Source: Rhodospirillaceae bacterium (lineage in GTDB: Bacteria > Pseudomonadota > Alphaproteobacteria > Rhodospirillales > Rhodospirillaceae). From it: a stretch of DNA of 64,000 nucleotides. Shown here piece after piece: positions 52,779 through 60,689 of the stretch. Position 1 is the stretch's first letter. Every line of letters starts with the position of its first letter. A program made the translations under genes and the position numbers. The notes beneath the pieces are model-generated. The model had not been told where the DNA came from and made no database searches. It saw nothing but the letters and a program-made list of their open reading frames with translations. Location: positions 62,001 to 126,000 of the forward strand of contig JAQWQC010000013.1 of the NCBI GenBank assembly GCA_029245025.1. The letters run 5' to 3'.

Positions 52779-54140
52779 ATGATCAATCGTCGCACAGTTC
52801 TTGGAACGCTAGCGGCCAGTGGTGCAGGTGCATTGGTCGCTCCATCCTTCGGGTTTGCAGCGCCAGCTATGTCTCTGATGCGAAGTGTACCGCCACCTAT
52901 TTTCGGCCCACGGATGAACTTTGAGCAGGCCGACAAAATCATGGCTGAGCTAGGTCTTGATGCCATCGTTGTTGGCTCCGGTACCAACCTCTATCACGCC
53001 ACCGGTCTTGATCTGACCGCGACCAAGATGGGTCATACACCAGGTGTGTATGCTGTTATTACGCGTCGGGAAGACCAGCGTTTGTCACTCGTCGCGCCCG
53101 CTTTTCTATACTACTACACAATTGCCATGGATCACCGGCATTTTGACTACCCGGCCTATCTTTACCGGGGGCCGGGCGAGATGGTTGATGATGCGGAATT
53201 AGGCATGGAGGATCTCCCGCTGTATCCGGATTTGCAGCAGGCTCCTCTCGACGATATCGAATCCATTAGGCTGAGCATTGTCGAACGGGCGGTGCAGGCA
53301 GAGGCCGCGCGACCCAGTCTCACGTTCGCACTGCGCAATGCCCTCAAAGTTACGGGTGTTCTAAAGGGACGTATCGCGGCGGATGTAGAGCCTGTGATGC
53401 GATCGGTGCTGGACGCGACAGAAGAAGCCACGGTGGTTTCAGCCGACGATGCCCTACGTCGTATTCGTCCGGTTAAATCTGAGGCTGAGATCGCTCTGAT
53501 GCGATATGCCGCGCAAGCAAATGCAGATGGTGCGTTACAAGCGGCTCATGCTGTTCGGGCAGGGGCAGACGTCCGCGAATTACGTGCTGCGTATTTCGCG
53601 GCCGTTGCGGCCCGTGGTATGCGCGGAGTCTTCATGGTCATTGATCGTGTTAGCTCGCCCACCTATGAAGCGACGTTGCGAGATGGACAATGCTTCTCTA
53701 TCGATTGCGTTAGCGAGTACATGGGGTATCACGGTGATTACGCCCGTGCGGTCCATATTGGGGAAACGTCTAAAGCGATGCTTCAGGTCAGTGAATTGAC
53801 TGGCAAGGCGTGGGATCATATTCGGGAACGGATCAAGCCCGGGGCTAAGTTTTCGGAGGTGCGGCGCATGGGTAAAGAAGTGCTGAGCAAGATGGGTGCA
53901 GACTTCACTATTTCATTTACTCCACACAGCGTAGGCCTTTATCACGCCGACCATGTTGGTAATGCTGGATCGCCGCCGCGGGAAGACATCGTGCTCGAAA
54001 AAAACATGGTGCTCAGTGTCGATTGCCCGATGGGGGCAACAGGGATGGGTGGGTCATCTCATCTAGAGGATCTTATGTTGATCACGGACGACGGCGCACA
54101 GCCGATCAACGACACCGGCAGTCAGACGGTCATGGTCTAA
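52779..54140 (+). CDS. Tat-leader M24 (creatinase-fold) protein, copy 3
   Basis: The 453-aa precursor begins INRRTVLGTLAASGAGAL with twin-Arg and keeps the creatinase fold: MAELGLDAIVVGSGTNLYHATG, KGRIAADVEPVM, DCVSEYMGYHGDYARAV, TPHSVGLYHADH, and VDCPMGATGMGGSSHLEDL. It is the most divergent of the three: the segment after VDxP has lost the Glu-Val-Gly pattern, though the last Glu-Asp is kept. ATG at 52779 follows AAGGAGTATCCCC. Probably a peptidase or amidinohydrolase outside the cytoplasm. Confidence 0.8.
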   Translation: MINRRTVLGTLAASGAGALVAPSFGFAAPAMSLMRSVPPPIFGPRMNFEQADKIMAELGLDAIVVGSGTNLYHATGLDLTATKMGHTPGVYAVITRREDQRLSLVAPAFLYYYTIAMDHRHFDYPAYLYRGPGEMVDDAELGMEDLPLYPDLQQAPLDDIESIRLSIVERAVQAEAARPSLTFALRNALKVTGVLKGRIAADVEPVMRSVLDATEEATVVSADDALRRIRPVKSEAEIALMRYAAQANADGALQAAHAVRAGADVRELRAAYFAAVAARGMRGVFMVIDRVSSPTYEATLRDGQCFSIDCVSEYMGYHGDYARAVHIGETSKAMLQVSELTGKAWDHIRERIKPGAKFSEVRRMGKEVLSKMGADFTISFTPHSVGLYHADHVGNAGSPPREDIVLEKNMVLSVDCPMGATGMGGSSHLEDLMLITDDGAQPINDTGSQTVMV

Positions 54141-54150
54141 CCATTTGGGA

Positions 54151-54483
54151 TTAACGTATTGACCCCGGACTATAGTAACGGGACAAGTAGTCGAGAATAA
54201 GTGTGCGTTCGTTTGCTTCAAGTTCAGCCATGCCGAAGTCTAACGTCATGCGCGTGATCGCATCTCGCCAGCCACGACGACTGTATCTTTTCTGCAAAAC
54301 GTGCTGCATGGCATGGCAGTCCGAGCAGACCAAGTAAGCAAAGTCTTTGCCATCACCGTCAATCATCGCAAGGTAAGCAGTGTCATCCTCAGCCAAGACT
54401 GGTGATGTGACGACTACAATCGGGAGAACGATGAGCGCTGCTGAGAATTGACGTGAGAGCTTAAAGAATCTGTTGAGTATCAT
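54151..54483 (-). CDS. Small periplasmic c-type cytochrome
   Basis: The 110-aa precursor has a signal peptide (about residues 1-31, ending PVLAED) and one haem c motif CSDCH, in LVCSDCHAMQHVLQKRY. A C-terminal Met (DFGMAEL) may be the distal ligand. Length and charge suggest an electron carrier, perhaps for a periplasmic dehydrogenase. It converges on the third M24 gene. Confidence 0.75.
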   Translation of the reverse strand: MILNRFFKLSRQFSAALIVLPIVVVTSPVLAEDDTAYLAMIDGDGKDFAYLVCSDCHAMQHVLQKRYSRRGWRDAITRMTLDFGMAELEANERTLILDYLSRYYSPGSIR

Positions 54484-54594
54484 AATACGCGCACACTAAA
54501 GCGTTGTGTTTATCTCGGCCACAGGTAACAAAGCCACAGATACACTTTGTTGCTGGACATCTGTGCGTCAGTCGGTGGTGCTAGTCTACTGCGG

Positions 54595-54879
54595 ATGCCA
54601 AAATGTATGTCACTTAGTCAAAAAAGCGCGAGCCCATGCATGTCAAGATTTCTGAGCGCAAGACTTTTCGGTTTCATGATGACTCATACAGCTGATGCAC
54701 AGCAGAATCGAGGTGGTCCGCCTCAATCTGGCACCGTCACTCCCGGTGATGGTTCGCGGCGGCTGGGAAATGCCGTCAATGACCAGAAGCGCCAATTTAA
54801 GATGCGCAAAGACTGTGAGCTAGATCTGCCTGAATGTATCCTGGAAATTGATGAAATCATTGAGCAAGAAGATTGCTGA
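54595..54879 (+). CDS. Possible secreted small protein, unknown
   Basis: From ATG at 54595 the frame codes for 94 residues with a possible signal sequence (CMSRFLSARLFGFMMTHTADA) followed by a charged body (GTVTPGDGSRRLGNAV, RKDCELDLPECILEIDEIIEQ). I do not recognise a family. No clear ribosome site. The gene is divergent from the mini cytochrome and convergent on the TRAP genes. Confidence 0.35.
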   Translation: MPKCMSLSQKSASPCMSRFLSARLFGFMMTHTADAQQNRGGPPQSGTVTPGDGSRRLGNAVNDQKRQFKMRKDCELDLPECILEIDEIIEQEDC

Positions 54880-54950
54880 CAAATTCGCCAAACCATTGAA
54901 GAATTCCGCCAAATTCATGTTTCTCTTCCATTGTGTACGTCTCGCTGTTT

Positions 54951-56258
54951 TTACATCAGACCCATGGCTTTCGGCAGCCATAGAGTCAGAACCGGGAATA
55001 GGGTGAGGATGAGCAAGCGAACGACATCTGAAATGAGAAAAGGCCAAATCCCTGCGTAGACAGTGCTCAAGGGAATGTCTTTTGACATGCCGTGCATAAC
55101 AAACACGTTCAGCCCAATCGGCGGTGTGATCATGCCCATTTCCATCACGACTACGTTGATCACGCCCCACCAAATAGGGTCGTATCCCATGCCTGTAATA
55201 AGCGGGAACACAAAGGGCAGGGTGATGACCATGGCAGCGACGGTGTCAAAGATCGAGCCCAACACAATGTACATGGCTTCGAGCAAGAGGATAACCATCA
55301 GTGGCTCTAGGCCGAGGTCCTCTATTGAGCTGACGATGATGTCAGGTAGGTGAGACAAAGTGATGGCGTAAGAGAAAATTGAGGCACCAATAATGATGAG
55401 GTAGATGAGCGCTGTGCTTGCAGCTGTCTCTTTTAAATTTTCAAAGAAAATATTTCTGCTTAAGCGCCCCCTCATCGCCGTGAAAGCAATTGCAACGGCA
55501 GCCCCAACCGCAGCTGCCTCGTTCACTGTAAAGATGCCCGAGTAAATACCGCCGGAAACAACAATAGCTAAGGCCATGACCCCCCAGCTTTTCTTGAGCA
55601 CCTGCCGGCGTTCTGCCCAGGGAACACGCTCCGCAGCTGGTCCAGCATTGGGTGCAACAGTCACGTAAGCCATAACAGAAAACATGTAGAGTACGACGGC
55701 AATAAGTGCGGGACCCAATGCTGCAACAAAGAGGGCGGTGACAAATTGCTCGGTGAGAATGGCATACAGAACCAACAGCACCGAAGGGGGTACGATAACG
55801 CCCAAAGTAGATCCGGCAGCGATTGACCCTGTCGATAATCGCCTGGAGTAACCACGTTGCTCCATCTCCGGGAGGGCAATGCGGGTCATTGTTGCGGTTG
55901 TGGCGAGCGAAGATCCACATACAGCTCCAAACCCGGCACAGGTCGCGACTGTTGCCATCGCGAGCCCACCCTTGCGATGCCCGAGAAATGCTTGCGCAAG
56001 ACGATAAAGGTCGCCAGATAGACCAGCTGCGGCGGCAAAATTCCCCATCAACAGAAACAGCGCAATGATCGCCAACTCCTGGCTGGCTATTGCCGCGGAA
56101 GGTTCAATACCAAATAGAGCGATCGCGGGTTCAAATCCAATGATCATGCCCGTGCCGACCAGTCCGGCAATGGCCATGGCCACCCCGATGGGTACATGAA
56201 TCGCGATCAAGACAAACATACCGGCGACGACCAAGCCACCTATGACGGGAGGTTCCAT
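54951..56258 (-). CDS. dctM: TRAP transporter large permease
   Basis: The 435-aa membrane protein has the DctM layout of about twelve helices with the conserved SSAAIASQELAIIALFLLMG start, the segment CGSSLATTATMTRIALPEMEQRGY, GSTLGVIVPPSVLLV, and the ending MGMITPPIGLNVFVMHG. It moves the bound carboxylate across the inner membrane with Na+ or H+. It follows dctQ by 14 nt. Together with dctP it makes a full TRAP system. Confidence 0.9.
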   Translation of the reverse strand: MEPPVIGGLVVAGMFVLIAIHVPIGVAMAIAGLVGTGMIIGFEPAIALFGIEPSAAIASQELAIIALFLLMGNFAAAAGLSGDLYRLAQAFLGHRKGGLAMATVATCAGFGAVCGSSLATTATMTRIALPEMEQRGYSRRLSTGSIAAGSTLGVIVPPSVLLVLYAILTEQFVTALFVAALGPALIAVVLYMFSVMAYVTVAPNAGPAAERVPWAERRQVLKKSWGVMALAIVVSGGIYSGIFTVNEAAAVGAAVAIAFTAMRGRLSRNIFFENLKETAASTALIYLIIIGASIFSYAITLSHLPDIIVSSIEDLGLEPLMVILLLEAMYIVLGSIFDTVAAMVITLPFVFPLITGMGYDPIWWGVINVVVMEMGMITPPIGLNVFVMHGMSKDIPLSTVYAGIWPFLISDVVRLLILTLFPVLTLWLPKAMGLM

Positions 56259-56272
56259 TATTTCGTCATGCC

Positions 56273-56806
56273 CTAAAGAGATTCCGTTTCGTGTTCGATT
56301 GGTCCCCCAGTTTTGGCGGCATCAAGGGCGCTGCGTAAGACACTAGCCTGGACGCCTACGCAAGACATTATAATGAGGCTCACAATGATCCAAACTGGTG
56401 CAACGGGCCATTCCAGTGTTGATGTGGTGCGGCCAGCAGCTATGTAGTCGATGGTGAATGAAACGAACTGCCAGGCAACCAAACTGAAGAACAGCAACAT
56501 AAAAACCGCGCCAATAACATCCAGGTAGCTGTGCGCTTTGGGTCCAAGAATTTTACCAAGCACGCGCACAGTTACGGCGTTACCCTTCTTAAGCCCAGCA
56601 GGGAAGCAACTTGCTATGACGATGGCGAAAGCCACTTCCTCCACATCATTCAATCCTGGAATGCGCGAGGCACCCAAATAGCGAAGGCAAACATCAACAA
56701 CAGTCATGAAGGCGATGATTACCAATCCGGTGAAACCGATGACGGCCATTGTGCTGACGGCGCGGTCGAGGATGGGCGTTGATCGTGCTTGGAGTGAAGG
56801 ATTCAT
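56273..56806 (-). CDS. dctQ: TRAP transporter small permease
   Basis: From ATG at 56806 (MNPSLQ), the 177-aa protein has four hydrophobic helices with DVCLRYLGASRIPGLNDVEEV, characteristic of DctQ, and a final APVWIIVSLIIMSCVG. An upstream frame to 56842 overlaps dctP. The TAG stop of dctP lies 4 nt before the ATG, so translation is coupled. It forms the membrane unit with DctM. Confidence 0.85.
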   Translation of the reverse strand: MNPSLQARSTPILDRAVSTMAVIGFTGLVIIAFMTVVDVCLRYLGASRIPGLNDVEEVAFAIVIASCFPAGLKKGNAVTVRVLGKILGPKAHSYLDVIGAVFMLLFFSLVAWQFVSFTIDYIAAGRTTSTLEWPVAPVWIIVSLIIMSCVGVQASVLRSALDAAKTGGPIEHETESL

Positions 56807-56810
56807 GGAT

Positions 56811-57836
56811 CTATGACTGCCGCTCACGACGGCGCAGGTCAACTAGAATATTTTGAATCGCCCTGTAGGTTTCTTCGCCACCGGGAGTCCGCTCCATCCA
56901 AGTTTCCGCAATGGGCTGAATGTACGTTTGCATTTCCTCAAGTTCAGATGGATCTGCGTCGACAAAAATCAAATGCTTCTCTTCTCTAAGGCGAGCTGAG
57001 ATTTCTGCCTGTCGTTTGTCGTAGGCACGGCCCCCGAACAGCGCAATAACAGGACCGCTGTTGTCATCAATAATTTGTTGTAAATCAGCCGGAATCTTTT
57101 CCCACTTTTCTCTGTTCATCATGATTCCGAATGTCACTGTACCTAGCGGTGCGGTAATCACATGGCTGGTCTCGCGATAGGTTTGAAACGTGTTTATCGC
57201 GATCCAACCCTGAATGGCACCGTCTATGGTGCCGCGCCTCAACGCTTCAACGGCATCCGCTGGGTGTAAGGCTTCGGGCACAGCGTTCAAACGATTCAAG
57301 AAGTCACCTTCCAATCGGCCAACAGAGCGAATTTTTAATGCTGAAATGTCTTCGTATTTCTCGACAGGCTCGCGTGTGTAAAGGTTACTGGGCTCCGCGG
57401 TCCACAAGCCAAGCAGCTTCACATCGTCAAAACCTGAAAGAAGCCCGCGTTCAAACAGGCGCCACGCCACCAAACTCGCCTCTGTAGAGGAGCGCATCAT
57501 GAAAGGTAGTTCAAACGCCTGCATCTGCGGAAATTGACCAGGTGTGTAGCTGGGTTGGACCAGGCCAACATCGGTAATCCCAGCTTTGACAAGATCAAAT
57601 TGTTTGTAGGGATTACGGCCTAGCCCGCCACCCCAGTAGGTTTCAAATTTGATGCGACCATTAGAGGCCTCAGAGAGTCGATCCATCCAAGGCGCATAGA
57701 TATTTTGCACGCTGTGGCTTAACGGAGACAGATAAGCCGATACCCTGAGTGTAACTGTCGATTCCTGCGCGCCCGCGCTAAGGCTGCAGAAAAATATCAA
57801 AAACGAAGAAAGGGCTGTCCGGACGTTAAATGTCAT
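56811..57836 (-). CDS. dctP: TRAP transporter substrate-binding protein
   Basis: The 341-aa precursor has a signal peptide (about residues 1-23, ending SAGAQ) and the DctP fold: VSAYLSPLSHSVQNIYAPWMDRL, GGLGRNPYKQFDLVKAGITDVG, YEDISALKIRSVGRLEGDFL, and ALRRGTIDGAIQGW. It binds a carboxylate ligand in the periplasm and passes it to DctQM. The start has no strong ribosome site. Ligand identity cannot be read; the cluster of M24 and RraA-like genes might supply a hint. Confidence 0.85.
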   Translation of the reverse strand: MTFNVRTALSSFLIFFCSLSAGAQESTVTLRVSAYLSPLSHSVQNIYAPWMDRLSEASNGRIKFETYWGGGLGRNPYKQFDLVKAGITDVGLVQPSYTPGQFPQMQAFELPFMMRSSTEASLVAWRLFERGLLSGFDDVKLLGLWTAEPSNLYTREPVEKYEDISALKIRSVGRLEGDFLNRLNAVPEALHPADAVEALRRGTIDGAIQGWIAINTFQTYRETSHVITAPLGTVTFGIMMNREKWEKIPADLQQIIDDNSGPVIALFGGRAYDKRQAEISARLREEKHLIFVDADPSELEEMQTYIQPIAETWMERTPGGEETYRAIQNILVDLRRRERQS

Positions 57837-57879
57837 AATTTGATTTTATATATCGACGGCATTACCTGCACTACGCCCT

Positions 57880-58140
57880 TCATAATTCTCGGCCAATTCT
57901 GTGATGCCGGATGTCTTTTGCGATCTGAAATATTTCAGGGTTGGTATCATCCGGCACAGTGAGGGGGTTTGGGGACCGTTCGCGCATCGTGTTCAAAAGT
58001 TCTTCGGTCCGAGTGAAGCTGCGTGCACGATGTAGGCCTTCCGGGCGCAGTATTGCATGCTTGCCTTCGCGGACCTGCTCGTTCGGCTCGCCGAGATAGA
58101 TATCGATTTCAGCGAGTTTGTCTCTATCGACCTTTTTCAT
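57880..58140 (-). CDS. Uncharacterised 86-aa protein
   Basis: From ATG at 58140 the product is 86 aa, hydrophilic, with KVDRDKLAEIDIYLGEP near the N-terminus and DDTNPEIFQIAKDIRHHRIG near the end. No signal peptide or known motif. An upstream in-frame ATG at 58161 adds 7 residues. The gap to the dctP start is 43 nt and both face the same direction, so it may be a leading member of the TRAP operon. It could also be a remnant. Confidence 0.45.
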   Translation of the reverse strand: MKKVDRDKLAEIDIYLGEPNEQVREGKHAILRPEGLHRARSFTRTEELLNTMRERSPNPLTVPDDTNPEIFQIAKDIRHHRIGREL

Positions 58141-58330
58141 ACACCGCTTTTGCAAGGGCAATGTAGTGCCCCGGTTCTCTCCTCCCGTGATCTATTAAGC
58201 AAATCCGTCCACAACGCTGGGCAGCATAGTCACACAAGTCTGAAGATAACAGGCGCCAAGTAAAAAATAATAATAATGAGTAAAATGAATCCGTATCAAA
58301 AGCAACTTATGCGCGTATTTGAGTCTATGC

Positions 58331-58352
58331 TTTCGGCCTCGGAACGCCGAAA
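58331..58352. repeat. Hairpin downstream of the SBP gene
   Basis: TTTCGGC (58331-58337) pairs with GCCGAAA (58346-58352) around an 8-nt loop. It lies 45 nt beyond the stop of the minus-strand ABC binding-protein gene; no long T-tract follows, so terminator function is uncertain. Confidence 0.35.
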
Positions 58353-58396
58353 ACGAGTTGAATTCGATCTCTTGGCAATTCTGCCTAATGCAAGCT

Positions 58397-59926
58397 TTAA
58401 GGGGCCGTTTTTGCTGGCTGGAGGTCGTGATAATTCACGATCAGGTTAACGGGCGCGTATCCCTCGATTTGGTTGCTCAAACCGTCAAACATGATGGTTT
58501 CGTGCATATAAAGCATTGGCGGGTCGTCATGATAGGCCTTGAGGAGGTCACGCACCAAAGCTAAGCGCTCTTCGGGGTTCCAGGCCGCTTGAGCTTGCCG
58601 GGTTTTCTCCGCCAGGCTATCGCGGCAATGCCAGAGCTTGCGCGTGAGGCAACTGACAAATGGGCGCAGAGCATCCAGGCTAGGTTTAATATTAAAGTCC
58701 ATATTAAAGCCGTCACCTTCCCATCCGCCAAAATTAAATTTGGTAATCATGTCAGGTATGGTCATTGATCTTACTTCAAACCCAACGCCTATGTTGGCCA
58801 GATCTTGGCCAATGATCTGATGAATAGCAGCGTCCGCTGCCGCCCCACCAGCTGCAAGCTCAATAACAATGTTAAATCCGTCGCCGTATCCGGCTTCAGT
58901 CAGGAGGGCTTTTGCCTTCTCAGGGTCGTAAGGCCAGCCGGGCAAATTTGGATCCCATCCTATCGCGTTGGATGGGGTCGCCTGTGTTGCAGCTCTGGTT
59001 CCGTTATTGAGCAATGCAGCGATATAGGCTTCTCGGTTGATGGCATAGTTGAGCGCGCGCCGTACGCGTGGATCCGCGACCGGCCCTTCATCGGTTTGAA
59101 TCCAGGCAATACCCATGGCTCCAACACCCTGGCTTACATGGTGGTTGTGGCCGGATACCTCGAGTGTTTGAACATCGTCAGGTCCGATAACCAGTGCGAG
59201 ATCAACTGCGCCCGCCAGAATGCTTTGTGTGCGAGTTGTTGGATCATTCAGCTGAATAATCTCCATACGGTCAAAGCCAGGTGTAATCCAGCCGTCTTCG
59301 AAAGCGGAAAGTTCAATCTTTGCCGGTCCCCATCGATCCACTTTATAGGACGCCGTTCCAACCGGATGAAGTGCAAATGCTTCGGGGCTGACCTCCTGCC
59401 AATATTTCGGTGCAACAACGCGTATGATTCCTAGCTCCGCAGGTAGCATCAGGTTGGGGTAGTGAGTGGTAATTTCTACTGTATACGCATCAAGCGCTCG
59501 GACTCCCGATACGGAATTCAAGAGTCGTGATAGGGCTTCTCGTTTGCCAGCCTCAGAAGTCAGATAGGAAACCGTGTTGATAACGGCATCGGCGTTGAAG
59601 GGCTCTCCGTTGTGGAACATTACATCTTGGCGCAGGTTCAAGTGCCAGGTGGTCGGGTTAATCGCCTCCCATTCTTTAAGCAGCCATGGTTGTACTGCGC
59701 CATCGGACCCCACAAAAGTGAGCGGGTCAAACATGGCCGCCCAGGTGTAAAGTTCGGAAGAGCTTGTGGATCGATGGACGTTCCCGAGAGCCGCTGGCAA
59801 TGTTTGTATGGCAACGCGAAGTGTGGGTTCCGCGGATGAGACTGTGGGCTGTCCCGTCACAAGTGCCGCATAGGCGAAACCAATCACGGCGTTGCTTATT
59901 CGCTTGGTCAGAGTAGGATTGTCCAT
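58397..59926 (-). CDS. Peptide ABC transporter substrate-binding protein
   Basis: From ATG at 59926 (MDNPTL) the 509-aa precursor has a signal peptide (about residues 8-30) and the SBP_bac_5 fold: WAAMFDPLTFVGSDGAVQPW, WHLNLRQDVMFHNGEPF, HPVGTASYKVDRWGPAKI, VRRALNYAINREAYI and the closing YHDDPPMLYMHET. The upstream frame to 60070 overlaps the divergent RraA-like gene. Periplasmic ligand capture; no transporter genes adjacent. Confidence 0.85.
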   Translation of the reverse strand: MDNPTLTKRISNAVIGFAYAALVTGQPTVSSAEPTLRVAIQTLPAALGNVHRSTSSSELYTWAAMFDPLTFVGSDGAVQPWLLKEWEAINPTTWHLNLRQDVMFHNGEPFNADAVINTVSYLTSEAGKREALSRLLNSVSGVRALDAYTVEITTHYPNLMLPAELGIIRVVAPKYWQEVSPEAFALHPVGTASYKVDRWGPAKIELSAFEDGWITPGFDRMEIIQLNDPTTRTQSILAGAVDLALVIGPDDVQTLEVSGHNHHVSQGVGAMGIAWIQTDEGPVADPRVRRALNYAINREAYIAALLNNGTRAATQATPSNAIGWDPNLPGWPYDPEKAKALLTEAGYGDGFNIVIELAAGGAAADAAIHQIIGQDLANIGVGFEVRSMTIPDMITKFNFGGWEGDGFNMDFNIKPSLDALRPFVSCLTRKLWHCRDSLAEKTRQAQAAWNPEERLALVRDLLKAYHDDPPMLYMHETIMFDGLSNQIEGYAPVNLIVNYHDLQPAKTAP

Positions 59927-59956
59927 AACCAATACAGTAGCTGAGGTGCGAAGTTC

Positions 59957-60631
59957 ATGCACGAAATCATGACAGACTTTGAACGTCCAGATGTAGCTCT
60001 CATTGACAAGGTGGCAAAACAGCACGTCGGCGTAGCCGGTTTTGAAGCGGGGCCGCGCCAAGTGATGCATCCAGATATAAAACCATTAGACCCCAAGTGG
60101 CGGATCTGTGGTCCCGCGTTCACCGTCAGGCCTGAGTATTGGGACGACCGCCTCATGGGAGAGTTGGCGCCAAAATATGCCAAACCCGGCGATGTTCTGG
60201 TCGTTGACGCCGGCGGGCATACAGAAATCGCGGCGTGGGGTATGTCGATGACCATTGCGTCAGCGCACGCCGGTGTTGCTGGTATTATTATTGATGGCAG
60301 TTGTATGAACTCAGCATTGCTCGCGCGCGAGCGGCCGCAGATTCCATTGTTTGTTCGCGGTGTATCGGCTACAGCTAAAGGGTCCGAGCACCCAGGCTCA
60401 CTCAATGTTCCTGTTATTTGTGGCGGTGTGATCGTAAATCCCGGCGATATTATCCTTGCAGACTCAGATGGTGCTGTGGTGCTGAAGTCAGCCATGGCAG
60501 AGAAAATTGTGGCTGCGGCAGAGGCCCACGATGATCGCTCGCGTAAAGCGAACACAAAAAAAGTGCCCTATTACGAGCAGAGGGGCAGCGAGGAAAAAAT
60601 ACGCGCGTTTTCAGATGTTAAATGGCGTTGA
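59957..60631 (+). CDS. RraA-like / HMG aldolase-like protein
   Basis: The 224-aa protein has the RraA fold: KWRICGPAFTV, AKPGDVLVVDAGGHTEIAAWG, IIIDGSCMNSALL, VNPGDIILADSDGAVV. The conserved G/DG-x-x-R-D motif of 4-hydroxy-4-methyl-2-oxoglutarate aldolases is DGSCMNS here, so the Arg and Asp that bind substrate and metal are lost. It may be a non-enzymatic regulator or have altered activity. The start is 30 nt from the divergent ABC binding-protein gene. Confidence 0.75.
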   Translation: MHEIMTDFERPDVALIDKVAKQHVGVAGFEAGPRQVMHPDIKPLDPKWRICGPAFTVRPEYWDDRLMGELAPKYAKPGDVLVVDAGGHTEIAAWGMSMTIASAHAGVAGIIIDGSCMNSALLARERPQIPLFVRGVSATAKGSEHPGSLNVPVICGGVIVNPGDIILADSDGAVVLKSAMAEKIVAAAEAHDDRSRKANTKKVPYYEQRGSEEKIRAFSDVKWR

Positions 60632-60689
60632 GACGTACATCAAACTTCTTGTCTTGCGAAAAACCCTGTGAAGCGATAAACGCAGCGCC

